Part shown: positions 31,117-41,150 of the stretch, in pieces | Position numbering within the stretch: the first letter of the stretch is position 1 | Layout: every line of letters starts with the position of its first letter | NCBI GenBank assembly: GCA_034509755.1 | Contig: CM067543.1 | Span: 16,554,954 to 16,618,953 of the forward strand | Length of the DNA stretch: 64,000 bases | Source: Anisodus tanguticus | Lineage: Eukaryota; Streptophyta; Magnoliopsida; Solanales; Solanaceae | Reading direction: 5' to 3' | The notes under the pieces: generated by a model | Database searches by the model: none | What the model was told of the DNA's origin: nothing | What the model saw: only the letters and a program-made list of their open reading frames with translations | Program-made: the position numbers and the translations under genes

Positions 31117-32658
31117 TGATGGATATAAATAGCGGGTTGTATGGGTATGTGGTTCGGATGTGGAGGTGATTCGGGTTGACCCGAAAAGGAGTGGCAATAT
31201 CGGGTTCTTAGGCTTCTCGGGTTAGGGAGACAATGTTGTGTTAGAGGGTAATTTCGGGAGGAAGTAGGGGAAAACATGACTTGGTATTTTAGGAGGTTGT
31301 TCCGGGAGTTTTGTGGGAGGATGTGATGATCGAACTTTGGTGATTGTGTGATGGAAGGTTGGATGAAATGACCCGAGACAGTGAAGTACCGGTAGGTAGC
31401 GGTAGATGGGACACTCGGTGGTGATTGGGTTTAAACAGCTGGTTGTGGTGTAATACGGAGGCTGGTATTTTGTGGAGATGTTTATGAGACGTCGAGGGAT
31501 GTACGGATGATTAGTTTAAGGTGTATTGAATGAGGCTTGATTCTGAATTATAGAGTACAACTCAAGTAGGAGGGAGGGGATTTGGCTAAGTATTGGCTTT
31601 TAGTGACTTCGGGTTGGATGTCTAGTAGAGGTGGTGATTTTGTGAACTGTGAAGCATATGCCCAAGGATAGAGGAATTGGGAGTTAATTGCCCGAACCGA
31701 CACCAAGGAGTTTGTGATCAATGCTACAAGGTCGAGACTGAGGTTTGCTATTTGCAATGCCCGTGACCAAGACAAGTGAGGGTGATCTATGCCTTATTGC
31801 TCCAAAGGCTTAGACTAGATTGGTTCACACAATTACCAACTTTCATTTACCACCAAGGGTGTTCTTCAAGCTTGGGTAGAGACTAGATCACACAAGTCCT
31901 AATCTATACTTGCACCAAAGGAGATTTGATCCACACAAGGATCAACATGCTTCTACACACAAGTTGAAAACTTAACTTTATATTTTATATAACTTCAAAA
32001 ACTGATCTTTACATTCATCCTAAGGGTCCTATTTATAGTGAGGTGAGGACCATTCTAGAAAGAAACTAAAAGGACACAATTACAAGAGTACTTCGGCCGA
32101 ATAGGAACAAGGTTTGGCTTGTCTTGGGGGTCAAGTTGGTTCTCGGCCATGGTGTCTAATGTAAAAAGGGATTGGACCTTTCTTGGAGACAAAGTCGACA
32201 GTCTTGGAGACCAAGTTGGTTCTTCGGTCATGGTGTGTAATGTAGAAAGGGTTTGGCCTTTCTTAGAGACAAAGTCGATCTTCAATCCTCTTCACACCTT
32301 GACGTGGTCTTCGACCATCTTCTCTTCTCGGCTTGAACATTCCTATAAGACATTTAATGTGTCCTAATGAAAGCTAAGGGTTATTACATGGTTTTAATAT
32401 GTCCAAACTAGTAGCTTAGACTTAGAATTTAAAGACAAGAAATTAAGTGCAAGGCTTCGGCCATGGCCACATAAAAGCCGAAAAGTAAACTATTGTAATT
32501 ATTGATCTTTTACGTTTTATCTTCAATAACGCACCATGTTAAGCATGTAACCATTGGATGGTTGGCCATTTTGGGAATCCCCAAGAAGTCACTTCTTGGT
32601 TCTTGTTGCAATACCAAGTTGAGTTCCTTTTTGGAGAATTTGCTCCAAATTCTCATCA
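31117..32658 (-). repeat. 3' LTR of the Gypsy element
   Basis: The plus-strand left end is TGATGGATATAAATAGC and the right end CTCATCA. Compared with the other LTR it has about 20 extra bases near its inner end (TTTTGGAGAATTTGCTCC). On the minus strand, the coding-like line DENLEQILQKGTQLG runs from the internal side across this end, suggesting pol overlaps the LTR. The inner boundary is therefore less sure than the outer. Confidence 0.85.
32030..32039 (-). promoter_or_regulatory. LTR TATA box (3' LTR)
   Basis: Minus strand CTATAAATAG followed by GACCCTTAGG. It is conserved in the partner LTR at 36887-36896 and in the solo LTR. Confidence 0.75.
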
Positions 32659-33700
32659 CCTATGTACGGTGACAAGTCCCCTACATTAAATGTTGAGTTA
32701 ACGTCTCCATACTCATTTGGTAGTTAAATTTTGTAGGAAATCTCCCCAAATCTAGCCAGAACCTTGAAAGGGCCATCCGCCCTTGACATTATTTTATTTT
32801 TCCTTAGATTTGGAAACCTTTCCTTCCTTAGGTGTAGCCAAACTAAATCTCCACGTTTGAAATGAGGTTGAGTCCGTGTCTTGTTAGCCTCTATTTTGTA
32901 CTTGTCATTGGCCTTTTGGATTTGGGCTTAAATTTGATCATGCAATTTCTTGAAGGTCTCAAATTGCTCTTTAGCCGTGAAGCTTTGTACTTCCCCCTTT
33001 GGGATCAGTATTAGATCAATGGGGAAAAATGGGTTGGTTCCATATACGATCTCAAAAGGGGCTTTACCCGTGGTGCGTGACCAACTTCGGTTGTACGTCA
33101 ATTTCGCGTGTGCCAATTTCAGGTCCCAATCCTTGGTTGTTTTGCTTACTAACCCTCTGAGCAAGGTATCAAGGGTTCGATTGCAGGTGATGGGACGTTC
33201 TAAACAGTAGCTTAGTGCCAAGGATCCTTTATAGTGTTTTCCAAAAGTAACTTAGGAATTTTACATCCCTATCTAATACAATAGTTTTCGGGACACCATG
33301 TAGCCTTACCACTTCCCTCAAGTATAAATCCGCAATGTGAGTTGCGTTGTCGGTTTTGTGGCAAGCAATGAAGTGAGCCATTTTGGAGAACCGGTCCACA
33401 ACTACCATGATAGAATTTTTTCCCCGTTGGGTCTTTGGTACGTCCAGAATAAAGTCCAAACTCATACCCTCCTATGGTCTTTCCGGACCGACAATGGAGT
33501 ATATAATCCTTTGTGGAAGGTGTTTTATATCCTTTGGTAAGTAGAACATCGACTCACCACCCCATGCACATCCTTATCCATTCGTGGCCAGTAGAAATGT
33601 TCTTGTAGGATCTCTAAGGTTCTCCTAAGTGCACTTCCCATATGGGCAATTCCCGTGTGGAACATTTGGGCACACATAATTGATTTCCCTTGAAAAGGAA
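32659..33700 (-). pseudogene. Gypsy integrase
   Basis: Core: MSLDFILDVPKTQRGKNSIM (first Asp in LDF) and FSKMAHFIACHKTDNATHIADLYLREVVRLHGVP, then VLDRDVKFLSYFWKTL with the second Asp (33229-33465). A break follows, then LERPITCNRTLDTLLRGLVSK and FEIVYGTNPFFPIDLI (32928-33221). The catalytic Glu would be expected in the Q-x-E-x-x-NRTL segment; here the reading near 33215 is CLERPITCNRTL, with E present but context altered. The C-terminal part toward 32660 has stops. The zinc-binding N-terminus lies at 33480-33700 in broken frames. Confidence 0.82.
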
Positions 33701-33706
33701 CCCTCC

Positions 33707-34110
33707 TTAGAGGGAAAAGGGTCCATGCGGTCCTTTACTGCATTCGGCTATGACATATTTAAACTCAGGGTCATGATCATAAAACTCTTTAAGAACGTCG
33801 AACCCGACAAGTTTTTGTTTGAGGACGGTTAATATGACATGTCGCTGGCAGAGGGCATCTGCTACCACGTTAGACTTCCCATCCTTGTGCTTTGTCGAAA
33901 ATGTGAATGTTTGCAAATAAGAGACCCATTTTTCATGTCTCGGGTTCAACTTCCTTTGACCGTGTAAGTATTTCAAAGATTCATGGTCCGAATAGATAAC
34001 AAAATGTTGTGGCCTCAAGTAATGTTCCTATTGAGTCACGGCCCTTATTATAGCATAGAATTCCTTATCATAGGTAGAGTAATTGAGTTTTGCACCACTT
34101 TTCTTTTCGC
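33707..34110 (-). pseudogene. Gypsy RNase H
   Basis: The frame 33707-34018 reads RPQHFVIYSDHESLKYLHGQR, KLNPRHEKWVSYLQTFTFSTK and HKDGKSNVVADALCQRH, the standard C-terminal half of Gypsy RNase H with its D-H-x-S-L and VADAL motifs. The N-terminal part overlaps the end of the RT frame (PFEVECDASGIGIGAVL at 34130-34190), with a frame break near 34100. Confidence 0.88.
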
Positions 34111-35213
34111 TAAAGAAGGCAAGGGCCGTCTATTTGGATCAAAACGGCACCAATACCAATCCCACTTGCATCACATTCTACTTCAAAGGGTTTCTCGAAA
34201 TTTGGGATGGCTAATACCGTAGCATCACACAACCGTCTCTTTAAGGTCTTAAAGGTCTTTTGTGCTTCGTGAGACCATTTAAAGTTACATTTCTTAGTAA
34301 GTTTTGTGATAGGTGCCGCAATGGTACTGAAATCTCGAATGAAGTGGCGGTAGAAAAATGTCAACCAATGGAAACTTCTTACTTCACTTGCATTATTAGG
34401 TACGGGCCAACTACGGATTACCTCTACCATGGAGGGATCTACATGGATGCCCTCGGATGATACTATGTACCCGAGAAATGGAACACTAGTGATCATTAAC
34501 GCACACTTCTTTAATTTGCTGTATAACTTCACTTCCTTTAATCTTTGGAATACGGTCTCCGAGTGTGCTAGATGGGATTCTTTGTCTTGACTATAGATTA
34601 AATTGTCGTCTAAGTATACCACGACAAATTTTCCCATGAACCATCTCAACACCTCGTGCATGAGCCGCATGAAGGAGCTCGGTGCATTGCATAAGCCGAA
34701 CGACATTACAAGCCATTCATATAATCCAAACTTTGTTTTGAAGGCAGTTTTCCATACATCCCCTTCCCGGATTCTCATCTGGTGGTAACCGCTTCTTAAG
34801 TCAATTTTGGAGAACATCTTGGCTCCGTTCAACTCATCCAAAATATCGTCAAGTCTTAGCATAGGAAACCGATACTTGATGGTGATGTTATTCACCGCCC
34901 GACTATCAACACATATTCGCCAAGTGCCATCTTTCTTTGGTACCAAAAGGGCGGGTACCGCACAGGGGCTTAGACTCTCGCGAACAAAATCTTTGTCCAA
35001 TAGCTCTTGGACTTGCCTTTGCAATTCTTTGTCCAACTCCGGATTACACCGATATGCCGGTCGATTAGGCAATGAACTTCTGGGAATAAAATAGATGGCA
35101 TGTTCAATACCCCGAATTGGTGGTAGACCGGGGGCATGGTCGTCCGGAAACACATCTTCATATCTTTTTAGGAGAATTTTCAAATCGTTATCTTCGGCTA
35201 CCTCCCCTAACAA
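34110..35213 (-). CDS. pol: Gypsy reverse transcriptase, open frame of 367 codons
   Basis: This is the longest open frame in the window. Domains in order: linker with LPPIRGIEHAIYFIP (residues about 30-45), fingers VPALLVPKKDGTWRICVDSRAVN (about 107-129), palm FSKIDLRSGYHQMRIREGD (about 155-173), MSFGLCNAPSSFMRLM, catalytic YLDDNLIYS (about 219-227), thumb, and the start of RNase H (ECDASGIGIGAVL near the end). The catalytic DD is intact; the next residue is Asn where Ile or Val is usual. The frame is part of a larger polyprotein, so its first Met is not a natural start. It has no gag partner in the element. Confidence 0.88.
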   Translation of the reverse strand: MLGEVAEDNDLKILLKRYEDVFPDDHAPGLPPIRGIEHAIYFIPRSSLPNRPAYRCNPELDKELQRQVQELLDKDFVRESLSPCAVPALLVPKKDGTWRICVDSRAVNNITIKYRFPMLRLDDILDELNGAKMFSKIDLRSGYHQMRIREGDVWKTAFKTKFGLYEWLVMSFGLCNAPSSFMRLMHEVLRWFMGKFVVVYLDDNLIYSQDKESHLAHSETVFQRLKEVKLYSKLKKCALMITSVPFLGYIVSSEGIHVDPSMVEVIRSWPVPNNASEVRSFHWLTFFYRHFIRDFSTIAAPITKLTKKCNFKWSHEAQKTFKTLKRRLCDATVLAIPNFEKPFEVECDASGIGIGAVLIQIDGPCLL

Positions 35214-35700
35214 GCCTTTCTTGCTTTTGACCTTCAGGCTAGATAGAGGGCTCCCCTTATTTAATTTTTTCTTGATCTTTCAAGAAAATAGAGGTAAGGA
35301 TTCAGATTCTTTCCGAGCTTCCGCACTTCGAGTCTTCCACTCCTTGACATCTCTAGGTGACAATGGCACTAGTCGGAGTCTTTTGCCATCCTTCCGAAAA
35401 GAATAAGTGTTCTTTTCTCCATCATGTTGAGCCTTTCGATCATATTGCCAAGGTCTCCCTAACAGAATATGGCACATATCCATAGGAAGGATGTCACACC
35501 ATATCTCATCCTCATAATTGCCAATCCGGAATTTGATATGTGCTTGCCTTGTGACTCTCAGCTCCCCTTCTTCGTTGACCCATTGGAGGTCATATGGCTG
35601 TGAGTGATCACAAGTTGGCAGTTCTAACTTGTCCACCATTTCCATGGAGGCAAGGTTTAAACTACTTCCCCCATCGATAATCAATTTACACATTTTCGCT
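35214..35700 (-). pseudogene. Gypsy protease
   Basis: The minus-strand frame 35280-35693 reads MCKLIIDGGSSLNLASMEMVD with the D-G-G-S active-site loop (retropepsin D-[TSG]-G-[SA]), then ILPMDMCHILLGRPWQYDRKA, the C-terminal ILLGRPWQ motif of plant Gypsy proteases. It is open for 137 codons, then breaks into the RT linker near 35280. The active-site Asp is present. Confidence 0.85.
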
Positions 35701-35962
35701 TACTTTACACCGAGTCTAGAAAAGCTGGCTTCTTTGAGTCTCCCTTGGATCCTTGGGTGGGACTTTCAAATCATGTTGAAGTTCCAATCCTTCGCGTTTT
35801 GGACCAGTAAGTATAGTCTTGGAATTGTCTTCACTTTTTATAGTTTGTTCCGCAAGTTTCTTTTTAAAGATTTGCACTTATTCCTTGACAATTTGGACAA
35901 GGCACCTTTGGAGTTCTTTACTAAGTTGCTCCATAGCGTCAAAGTGTGGGATGAGATGTCCA
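35701..35962 (-). pseudogene. gag stub between PBS and protease
   Basis: The minus strand has LWSNLVKNSKGALSKLSRN and then broken frames with SFSRLGVK leading to the protease. This short Lys/Ser-rich stub is all that remains where gag (normally 1 kb or more) should be. Confidence 0.55.
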
Positions 35963-35977
35963 AGCTTTGATACCAAT
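35963..35977 (-). promoter_or_regulatory. primer binding site of the Gypsy element
   Basis: The minus strand reads TTGGTATCAAAGCTTGG two bases after the LTR end CCATCA, a tRNA-Met complement with one change (TGGTATCAGAGC). Confidence 0.88.
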
Positions 35978-35978
35978 C

Positions 35979-37497
35979 TGATGGATATAAGGAGTGGGTT
36001 GGATGGTATGTGGTTCGGATGTGGAGGTGATTCGGGTTGACCCGAAAAGAAGTGGCAATATCGGGTTCTTAGGCTTCTCGGGTTAGGGAGACAGTGTTGT
36101 GTTTGAGGGTGATTTTGGGAGGAAGTATGGGAAAACGGGACTTGGTGTTTTAGGAGGTTGTTTTGAGAGTTTTGTGAGAGGATGTGGTGATCGTACTTTG
36201 GTGATTGAGTGATGGCAAGTTGTAGGAAGAGACCCGAGACAGCGAAGTACCGGTAGGTCGCGGTAAATGGGACACTCGGTGGTGATTGGGTTAGACGGGT
36301 GGCTGTGGTGTAATGTGGAGGCTGGTATTTTGTGGAGATGTTTATGAGACGTTGAGGGACGTACGGATGATGAGTTTAAGGTGTATTGAATGAGGCTTGG
36401 TTCTGAATTATAGAGTACAACTCGAGTAGGAGGGAGGGGATTTGGCTAAGTGTTGTCTTTTAGTGACTTCGGGTTGGATGTCTAGTAGAGGTGGTGATTT
36501 TTTGAATTGTGAAGGATATGCCCAAGGATAGAGGAACGGGGAGTTAATTGCCCGAACTGACACCAAGGAGGTGGTGATCAATACCACAAGGTCGAGATCG
36601 GGGTTTGCTATTTGCAATGCCCGTGAACAAGCCAAGTGAGGGTGATCTATGCCCTTTTTTCTCCCAAGACTTAGACTAGGTTGGTTCACATAAATACCAA
36701 CTGTCGTTTACCACCAAGGGTGTTCTTCAAGCTTGGGTAGAGACTGTCACACAAGTCCTAATATATACTTACATTGAAGGAGATTTGATCCACACAAGGA
36801 TCGGCAAGCTTCAACACAAAAGTTGAAAACTTAACTTTATATTTTATATAACTTCAAAACTGATCTTTACATTTATCCTAAGGGTCCTATTTATAGTGAG
36901 GTGAGGACCATTATAGAAAGCTACTAAAAGGACACAATTACAAGAGTACTTCGGCCGAATGGGAACAAGGTTTGGCTTGGCTTGGGGGCCAAGTTGGTTC
37001 TCGGCCATGGTGACTAATGTAAAAATGGATTGGGCCTTTCTTGGAGACAAAGTCGACTGGCTTGGAGACCAAGTTGGTTCTTCGGTCATGGTGAGTAATG
37101 TAGAAAGAGTTTGGCCTTTCTTGGAGACAAAGTCGATCTTCAATCCTCTTCACACCTTGACGTGGTCTTCGGCCATCTTCTCTTCTCGGCTTCAACATTC
37201 CTACAAGACATTGAATGTGTCCTAATGCAAGCTAGGGGTTATTACATGATTTTAATATGTCCTAACTTGTAGCTCAGACTTAGAATTTAAAGACAAGAAA
37301 TTAAGTGCAAGGCTTCGGCCAGGGCCACATAAAAGCCGAAAAGTAAACTATTGTACTTATTGATCTTTTATGTTTTATCTTCAATACCGCACCATGTTAA
37401 GCACGTAACCATTGGATGATTGGACATTTTGGGAATCCCCAACAAGTCAATTCTTGATTCTTGTTGCAATACCAAGTTGACTTCCTTTCTTCCATCA
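35979..37497 (-). repeat. 5' LTR of the Gypsy element
   Basis: The plus-strand left end is TGATGGATATAAGGAG and the right end CTTCCATCA, followed by TACAT. It is co-linear with 31117-32658 over its whole length with scattered substitutions. Confidence 0.92.
36887..36896 (-). promoter_or_regulatory. LTR TATA box (5' LTR)
   Basis: Minus strand CTATAAATAG then GACCCTTAGG. This copy would drive transcription toward pol. Confidence 0.78.
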
Positions 37498-37502
37498 TAC
37501 AT

Positions 37503-38459
37503 GCATAACATTGTGTAAAACGATTTAATCTGTCAAAATGTTGAAACAGAGACGTGCCAATAACAGTTTAGCAAAGCCATAGCCAGACCTCTGGTCAAAT
37601 ATTTCAATAGTTTACATTAATAACACTTTTCATGTCCTTTTCTATAACAAGTTTTTAATAGGGAAAATATTACAGATAATAAGGTCAAAAGTGTTAAGAC
37701 TATAGGTCAAAAGTGTCAAGACTATCTGTTATAAACCTTTAGTAGTTACTAATATTATAGAATAAATGAATTATCTGTCTCTAGAGTCCAGTACAGCAAA
37801 GTAAATCTCGACAAAGAAAAAGAATACTAAACCCTCCATGTAATACGTATATTGGTGAACCTTGTGTAAGATGTTCATTATCACACCGAGAGGCAAATTA
37901 CGTTTAGCATGACTTGCAAGTGATTTTGTTATTTTAAATTAAGGTTAGAATATGGGGAAAAAAACCGGTAATAAAAATGATGCAAATTTGAATTTGAGCC
38001 ATGAAACATATTATCCAAATAAATCAATAATTAATACATTAAAATGGTATATTTGCACAAACCTCATGTAACCTGTAAGATGTGTAATAATGAGACATTA
38101 TACATTCCATTTGACCATGCACGAAAATCTCTATATTTTATACATATAATAATAGTGTAACAAAGAATGGGCCAATTAGAAATACTATTCATATTAATGA
38201 AAGAGTTGTGTCTGTTTGTGAAAGAGCACATCGGCTCGTATGAAGCGTGGGTTGGCATTGTTTGTGCATGACATATTTTTATTTTCATCAATAGGTAAAT
38301 TATGAGGATATTTTAGTAATTTAACTTTTAAGTTAGGGAGTTCATGCTTTTAATATAATATATATAATTGTTATTCTAAGAAGGAAATAGCCAAAAAACA
38401 ATATTGAAATTATTATTGATAGTTTTAGAGATAATTTTAGTATATCCTAACAATTTCTC
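37503..38459. other. no gene recognised
   Basis: A/T-rich intergenic DNA. The phrase AAGTGT(C/T)AAGACTAT is duplicated at about 37687-37725. I see no coding frame. Confidence 0.6.
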
Positions 38460-38462
38460 TAA

Positions 38463-39108
38463 GGGTCTGTTTGGAAAGTCATCTAGTAATTGGAATTAGT
38501 GTAATTACTAGGGTAGTAATTACACAGCCTAGTAATTAAACAATATTTTAATTACAACGACTTGTTTGCTTGTCATAAGGTAATTACAATGTATGTAATT
38601 ACAAGCGTACTGTTTTGTTGCACAACTATAATTACACAGTTATTTTAATTTAAAAATAAAATGTAATAATAAAAAAATAGTATTTAAAACATATGTGCCT
38701 TTATAAATAATATTAAATTAGGTATTTAAGATACATATTTGTTTTTTGAAACTATATTAACTAATAGTCATATATTCGCAACTAATATTGTAAGAAATAA
38801 TTGATATATATTTTTAAAGTGAATAATTTTTAATTTAATTAATTTTGAAAAGAAAAATATATTTCAAAAATAAAAAAAATTAAAAATTAAAAAAATTTAA
38901 ATAGAAAAAAATTTAATATAAATACATAAAAGAAAAAATTAAAAAGTAACCATGAATTTACATGATGTAATTACACTCAATTCTTAACTTCTTTTAAGAA
39001 TTGGAGTTTGTAATCTACCCTGCCAATTGAATCCAATTTCCACCTAACCAAATAATTATTTAATGAAACAAACAAATTCAATTCTCATATGTGCTTCCCA
39101 ACAGGCCC
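38463..39108. mobile_element. Tourist-like MITE with TAA target duplication
   Basis: The left terminus GGGTCTGTTTGGAAAG and the reverse of the right terminus GGGCCTGTTGGGAAGC match in 12 of 16 positions. TAA flanks both ends (38460-38462 and 39109-39111), the trinucleotide duplicated by PIF/Harbinger transposases. The inside is A/T rich, non-coding, 646 bp, and contains a perfect 11-bp-arm hairpin at 38499-38525. Confidence 0.8.
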
Positions 39109-39111
39109 TAA

Positions 39112-40420
39112 AGCCACCTAACAGTAGGTAAAGAGAAGCAGATCGATCAATATGGGAAACATAAAATAAGAAAGAATATTTTTGAGTTCTCTAAATATTT
39201 CAACTTTAGAGACGTCATTACAGTTGAAACAATTCTTTTTTTATTGACTTTTTAGGTATTCCAATGAAACTATGTTAAAGCGTCAAGTTGAGCTACCAAA
39301 AGTAGATGCAAATGTGCTTTATTCTCCCCCTGTATGTTACCGTTTTGCATATATTCTTCAAATCCAGGTCCGTTAATATAGTAGATTAGAGTTAACCTTT
39401 TTACGTTGAAGTTATCAAATATATCTTTCTATTAATAATTTACTTGTAGTTATATCTTCGGTGATTTGATAACAGGGCAACTATAATTTTTTGCCTATGT
39501 GTTCTTCTAAATTGATTATTTTCGACACATGATAAAGATATATATGTAAAAATCTAGTAAAATATTAAGAAATATTGGATATGAATCATAATTTTAACAA
39601 TGCAACAAATAGAATGCTAAGAATTTTAAAAATTGAACCTGTTACATTTATATTTTATATGCATAGATATAAAAATTGAACTCTAGTGTTTTTTTTTTTA
39701 CAAAAAAAAAATACTCTAGTGTATTTTGCCAATGATGGGTCATTCACACATTCAAAGTTATGATTAACATAAAGAAAGGAGGAAAATATGCAAGATACAC
39801 TATCACTGTTTACTTTCTTTATTATATTGATCAAAAGATTATTTCGCCGCTCAAATCTCTTGTCTGCAGATTACAGACGCTCGTATAGTTCTTTTTCATA
39901 ATATAAGAACGCTCTCATACTAAAATAATTTATCCAATGTGTCTATAAGGGGGTCCTTTGGTTCAGCGATAACGTAAGATAAGTAATGCATGTATTAATA
40001 ATATAAAAATTGTAATTTAGAGATTAGTAATGCAAGTGATAAAAAAAGAACAATGCAGTTGACACAATATATAACCAGGTCCAATCCACTAAGAGCAATT
40101 ACAATGATAGTCTGATCAAAGTTTAATTACTAAAGTCGTATGTATCTTTCTAGAAATGAGTTTTGACTAGCCAATTATCAAAATAAAATTTGAAATTAAA
40201 CTAGTGAATACTAAGAAAATTTAATAACACCATCCAATTCAAGTACGGGTAAAGTTTAGGACTGCTCACCTCCTCTATGTGCTCAATTAGTGGGATTTGC
40301 CTTATTAACCTATTTGAACTGGGGTCATGTCACGATTTCTCTTGTTTTTTTTTCTCTAAAGATGAAAAATTCTAAATTAATTACTTATTTTATATCTTCT
40401 TTAATTAGAAATTCTTTAAA
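39112..40420. other. no gene; possible MITE end near 39953
   Basis: A/T-rich intergenic DNA. GGTCCTTTGGTTCAGCGATA (about 39953-39972), followed by TAATGCATGTATTAATA, resembles one end of a common Solanaceae MITE type, but I see no partner end. Homopolymer T9 and A9 runs occur at 39692-39711. Confidence 0.5.
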
Positions 40421-40641
40421 GATTTCGCTCCAGTCATTAGCCCTGTCTTCGGCATCCCCCTCCTTGAAATTAAGATAATGACTTTGGGCATGGTGAACTC
40501 TCATAGTGTGACGGGCGGTGTGTGCAAGGTTTGGGAACGAATTTACCGTTGTATGGATGATCGACGATTACTAGAGATTCCGACTTCATGCAGGCAAGTG
40601 TAGCCTATAATCCAAACTGAGGACGGGTTTTAGGGGTTCAA
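40421..40641 (-). pseudogene. plastid 16S rRNA 3'-end fragment in nuclear DNA (NUPT)
   Basis: Read in plus it is the complement of the 16S rRNA 3' region: TAGCCCTGTCTTCGGCATCC, then CTCATAGTGTGACGGGCGGTGTG, the highly conserved GACGGGCGGTGTGTRCAAGG block, GGGAACGAATTYACCG, then ACTTCATGCAGGCAAGTGTAGCC and AACTGAGGACGGGTTTT. The CATGCAGGC...GCCTATAATCC part fits the plastid form rather than the plant mitochondrial form. Many differences are C-to-T or G-to-A (for example GGTTTGGGAACG where GGCCCGGGAACG is expected), as in methylated, decaying organelle insertions. Not a functional rRNA gene. Confidence 0.9.
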
Positions 40642-41150
40642 ATGTAGCACCTAGACCATGACAGGGCAACCGAGTAACTAAAGTAGGAAAATCCTATAAG
40701 CTAGATCATGTGGATAACGAAGAAAAATATAGGAAAGAAATACTACTAAAGTTATCTTAGGTCTCATTTGTTTTCAATAAGATTAAGACGTTTAGATCTG
40801 AATGCATATCTGAATGATTAAGATGTTGTCTCTAGATCTGAACACTTAATGATTAAGATTGTTTTTAATCATATGAATATGCACGATTTATTTATTGTTA
40901 AATATAATGAAATATACAATTCAAATTAAATTGTAAAAAATACAAATTTATTAAATAAAATTATTATTTGATAATAAAGTGAAATATTTATGTTCTCTAG
41001 TGATGGTTTGTAGTAGTGGTGGTGGTGATGGTGGAGATTTGGTTTTTAGTAGTGGTGATGGTGATAGTGTGATGGTAGAGGTAGTTAGTGTCTTAGTGAC
41101 TTACACGATTGTGACGATTGGTAGTGATGATTGTGTGATGCTGGAGTTGA
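40642..41150. other. unassigned DNA with a MITE-like end and a GTG-rich stretch
   Basis: AGGTCTCATTTGTTTTCAAT (about 40758-40777), then TTAAGACGTTTAGATCTGAA and a related TCTAGATCTGAACACTTAAT phrase, resemble a hAT-type MITE seen often in Solanaceae; no right end is visible. The stretch 40995-41080 has a GTGGTGATG imperfect trinucleotide repeat. The frame across it (40979-41200) is repeat-driven. Confidence 0.5.

Larger units (their letters stand above)
31117..37497 (-). mobile_element. Gypsy LTR retrotransposon with both LTRs, gag deleted
   Basis: Two long direct LTRs (about 1.54 and 1.52 kb) with termini TGATGG...CCATCA, a 5-bp TACAT duplication, a tRNA-Met PBS and a pol read on the minus strand: protease, RT, RNase H, integrase. 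Only about 270 bp separate the PBS from the protease, so the gag capsid and zinc knuckle are gone. The RT frame is open for 367 codons. Same LTR family as 1287-5118 and 18085-19833. Confidence 0.94.

Noticed and set aside
40421..40641. Functional 16S rRNA gene or bacterial contamination
   Set aside because: Only about 220 bp, with many changes in invariant positions, and embedded in plant repeat DNA.
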